The position numbers and the translations under genes are program-made. Positions 60,352 to 64,000 of a stretch of 64,000 bases of DNA are shown here, in pieces. The stretch spans positions 4,356,938 to 4,420,937 of the forward strand of contig NC_052399.1 in the NCBI RefSeq assembly GCF_009389715.1, written 5' to 3'. A model generated the notes under the pieces. The model had not been told where the DNA came from, made no database searches, and worked only from the letters and a program-made list of their open reading frames with translations. Within the stretch, counting starts at the first letter, position 1; the number at the start of each line of letters is the position of its first letter. Source of the DNA: Phoenix dactylifera. Taxonomy: Eukaryota; Streptophyta; Magnoliopsida; Arecales; Arecaceae.

Positions 60352-61350
60352 ATGGAGGTCGAAATCCAGAAGAGGAACATCGATTGCGTCTACTTTTTAG
60401 CATCTCCTTGTCACCTGCAAAGAAGGTTCGTCTGCTCGATCCCTTTCCCTTTTCTCGCTGCAATTCTATTTTGTTTTGTTTTTTTCGATTGTTTTTCTTG
60501 AAATCCTAAATTTTTTCCTTCTTATCTTTGACTCGTATATGTCGTCGCATTCTCACGGATAATTGTGCAATTGCGTGTTGTTTCTTTATTCGATCTTTCT
60601 GCTATGCTTTCTCACTCCACAATCTATGTGGTTATGATCCTATGGAGTTCTAGGGCTTGTGAGGTGGAAGAGGATGTGGATGGATTTGGATTAGCTTTGC
60701 TTGACTGATTGGTTTCTGGATTGAATTTGCTTCGTTCCCTTTTTTAAAAAAGAATTGCTAACGGTTTCTTTGCAGGGCGCTTCTTTTGTGTTTTAGGGTT
60801 TGAATTTCTCTAGGGTTTGTGTTTTTCTTGGAGGGAATTGAGTGCATTGCATGGCTATTTGGGTTTTTTACTCGCTTGATGATGCATTCGGGACTGGCTT
60901 ATTTGATATTGCCCTTGTTTAATTCTAGGGTTTTCTGTTTTTCCGCCATCCTAGGATTTTGAATTCTTCTAGATGCTGTGTTTCCCAGCTGAGAGCGAGG
61001 GGAGTGTTGAGATTTTTGGTTCATATGATATGTTGTCAAAGTAACCGCTGGTCTTAATTTTCTTTCTCATCTCTTGTAAGGCGGGGAAGTGCGATAACGA
61101 GTAAATTTTGTTCTCAACGTGTGTCTGCGCATTTTTCAAGGGATCTATTGTTTGTTTTCTCCTTATCTTCAATTGTTATATGAGGAAGTTCTGTATCACA
61201 ATTTATGATCTTCAATGTTTTGGCATTTCCTCATCTCAGGGGAGTGGATGTGAGTATCGCCATAGTGAGATTGCAAGACTCAATCCTAGAGATTGCCGGT
61301 ACTGGTTGAATGGAAATTGTCTTAATCCAAACTGTGCTTTTCGACACCCT
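60352..61350 (+). CDS. CCCH zinc-finger protein, 5' part
   Basis: Exon 1 (60352-60425) starts MEVEIQKRNIDCVYFLASP. Exon 2 (61240-61350) encodes CEYRHSEIARLNPRDCRYWL and then NGNCLNPNCAFRHP. Together they give two closely spaced CCCH fingers, as at the N-terminus of a plant family of nuclear, presumably RNA-binding proteins. The Cys expected in ...TCKEG at the end of exon 1 appears only after a one-base shift. The exon 1 and exon 2 phases also disagree by one base, so small indels are likely. Later exons are not recognised in the remaining 2.6 kb; the gene probably continues past the window. Confidence 0.75.
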
Positions 61351-63842
61351 GTGAGTTCTTTTCTATCTCTCTCCCCCTCGTGCATTTTTGTGGTTAGAAT
61401 TGTTCTTCTTATTAACAATGCTGCTTTACCTGCACACTTAGTTGTGAAATATTATTGTTGATCTCATTCTTTTCTGGGATCCTTTAGGATGCCGGTTCTT
61501 TGCAAAATCTTCCCACTTAATATGTATGATCAATAAATACTTCTTATTTCCATTTCAAAATATTTATTCTCGGATTGTCTTATAATCCTTAAATAGGTTT
61601 ACTTGATGCCATGTAGTACAATTTATGTAGGTAGACATTGTATTGGACCCAGGATTCTTCGTAAATCTGGCACCTATCATTTTTAGACAGATATCAGCTC
61701 TTCAAATGACTCAGTAAAAGACAAAGGGACCTAATTGCTAAGAAAGAAATATATCAAGTTATCTTTCATAATATCAGAAAATATATAAGATGGTATGCCG
61801 TTTTATCTTAACTGTAAGTACCTAGCATGCATTTGAAAGAACAAGCATTGTTTAGAATAAGATAAAGCATAGCCAGTAATCTTTTTGGAAGAAGAAAAGA
61901 AGGGTTTTTGATCCTTATATCCACATTAAGTTTGGATGTATCATGTACGAATTTAATTTTTTTCCTTAACATATGCTGAACTTTCATAACTTACTATTAC
62001 TTCATTTCTCGAAGTAGTAAGGGACCGCCTTTATGACTAACATTTTTTACTTTTGGCTGGAAGCAGGAAGGTGAGGAAATGTTGTTCCGTGAAATGAAAG
62101 GCAGCTTAGGAAACCTTTCTGTAAGCTAATAAGCAGGGAATTCGCTGATCTTAGGAAGCTGATGGAATTAATTGCATAAACTACTCTGTAAGCTTGGATT
62201 AAGTTGAATATTTTGTTTAGGCATGCTGATCCTTTTCAAATATGGTGCCAGAAAATGTGGCATGGGAATTTATGTCTTATGTTAAAGATACAAGAATCTA
62301 AAATGGGTACAAAGTATTGGTTTTGAATCATTGGCATTTGATGGTATCACAGAACTGTGTTACCTACAAAGGCTTCTTATTTGCATTTACAAAATAAGCA
62401 GAAGGCTACAATTTAAGATGTTTTAGGAACTAATTATTGACTTGTGGTTAGAACTATAATTTCTCTAAAGAGAGTGTTACAGTCTATTCTCCTAGTCTCT
62501 AGAACTTTAAGTTTTAATGACCCTTAGTATATACAGCCGCACGCATGGTCAAGTAATGTACCAACGTGTATGTTAAAAATATTATATGCTTGAAAGAAGA
62601 GAATATGGAGAGGCCTGACTATTGCTCTATCTCTTTGTGCTAGGAGTGTTGATGTAATGACTATAACCTTAAAGGAGGTATATGTAAGGAGAAAATTATA
62701 TTTTTTGAGAAATTTAGAATATTTTGAGTAATAGTACATGATGCCAGCATATATGTTGTGCAAGAGATAATGAGGAAGGGATGACTCACCTTGTGCAAAG
62801 GGAGAAAAGACCCATTTGATAGAATTACCTTGGTCCAAATAAGTGGAGAAACTCCTTACAAAGTTTTGAGCACAGAATCTGCTTCATTTGGAGGAGCGCA
62901 ACGTCTTGCACATGTTAACTACCTCAGGTTACAGTGTATAATCATATGCATATGCCAGTGAGGCTTGCACTCAGATTTTATGCCTGATAAAAGTTGCAGA
63001 AGTCTCTAACAAGTAATTCTTGCACTTTTTTGCTCTTTTTCCAAATACTTCATGAACTCTTAGTACCCATGTGCTGTAGGTGTGACTTTTGGTGAAAAAA
63101 TAAATCAAAATTAAGGATGAAACTTGAAGTTTACCTATGAATATGTTGTTGGTGAATTTTCAACAAACATAGTACCAAAATGAGCAGGTCTCAGGCTAAC
63201 TAAAGAAACTAGGAATTTTTAAAAAATAGTACTTCAAGATTTATGAAAATAGAATAATAATGAGATAAAAAATAAGAGTACAAAACTACAAATAGTTTTG
63301 GAACTATGAGAAATTTCATTATTGATTTTAGAACTTGCAAACAAGTTTTCTAAGAAGTAGCGAGGTTTGTCAAGACAGCTATGAAATGTAGATCTTAGGG
63401 TGCCCTATGGCTATTGGGTGTTCTTTCAATAGTTTCTTGAACTATGTTACTTGAATGGGACTTATTGAACTGTCATTTGACTTTAAGGAGATGAAAGATT
63501 TGACGAAGTAAACTATATGGTCTTAGGCATATAGGTGAAAATAGAGGGGAGGTACATAATAAAACTAAGATTAGAGAAAGTAAAGGGGTAAAAAAAAGGT
63601 TTTAAAACCTCGTTTCAGTTTTGGTTTTGGTCCTCATAATTTTGGTGGTTTTTGCAATTTTAGTGGTTTCAGCAGTCTTGCTCCGAGTTATGGAGTTTCA
63701 GAAAATAAGAAAATTCAAAAAAGAAAAAAAAGAATTATATTTCAAATCATTTCGTTATGTCTTGAGTTATTTAGGTTCAATACATTTGTAGTTTGGGTAG
63801 CTCGAGATTGAAACTAAACTATTTTAAAGTTTAACACATTAA

Positions 63843-63875
<33 letters not shown>

Positions 63876-64000
63876 TCTGGTTTTTATAATTTTTCTAAAC
63901 CTTTCTATATTTTTTAATAGTTTCCCATATTTTAAATGGGGCTAGATATCTATACCCAGATGCTGTTAAATGGGCAGGAGGGAATTATGATGCTATCACA
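61351..64000 (+). other. Downstream of exon 2, probable intron
   Basis: AT-rich sequence without recognised exons. A (TA)n tract is at 63843-63869. An acceptor-like GCAG near 62066 is followed by a short open stretch of unknown meaning. Confidence 0.4.
63843..63869. repeat. (TA)n microsatellite
   Basis: Uninterrupted AT dinucleotides. Confidence 0.95.

Overview
The window is nuclear DNA of a flowering plant, most likely a monocot. The genes have many introns with GT-AG borders. One coding exon is very GC-rich, as in monocots. Plant-type Copia, hAT and SINE elements fill introns and intergenic space. A palm is possible, but the species cannot be proved from this sequence.

Layout. The first 10 kb is intergenic and holds DNA-transposon derivatives (23-487, 2029-2468), a complete tRNA-derived SINE (5022-5364) and low-complexity tracts. 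A compact gene for a three-finger RanBP2-type zinc-finger protein lies at 11072-12309 (+), with a visible TATA box and a 5'UTR intron. From 14.2 to 16.7 kb a decayed hAT transposase tail is split by a nest of two non-autonomous hAT elements. A 14-copy, 159-bp satellite block (17.78-20.02 kb) sits just upstream of a three-finger CCCH gene (21396-24660, +). A poorly understood split gene may span 25.8-32.85 kb; its presumed intron holds a 1.17-kb hAT-like element with carried GC-rich sequence. From 33.3 to 36 kb is a probable Gypsy-type LTR remnant. A prolyl 4-hydroxylase gene with a C-terminal ShKT domain (37704-42745, +) follows, then a complete, recently inserted Ty1/Copia element on the minus strand (43238-48822). 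Next comes a 13-exon NADH-cytochrome b5 reductase gene (49463-56773, +). The 5' part of a second CCCH-type gene starts at 60352.

The genes do not form a pathway. Three encode zinc-finger proteins of RNA-binding type. One is a secretory-pathway hydroxylase and one a membrane electron-transfer enzyme.

Two themes stand out. First, at least eight small hAT-like elements fall into three families, defined by terminal inverted repeats and 8-bp target-site duplications. Two families have unusual internal repeat arrays (CGGGTC and GGTACCG). There are also several extremely short poly(A)-tailed insertions with long target duplications. Second, otherwise well-conserved exons of the prolyl hydroxylase, the cytochrome b5 reductase, the right-hand CCCH gene and the young Copia element all carry one-base homopolymer indels. 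This points to residual long-read assembly error rather than four separate gene deaths, although decay cannot be excluded.
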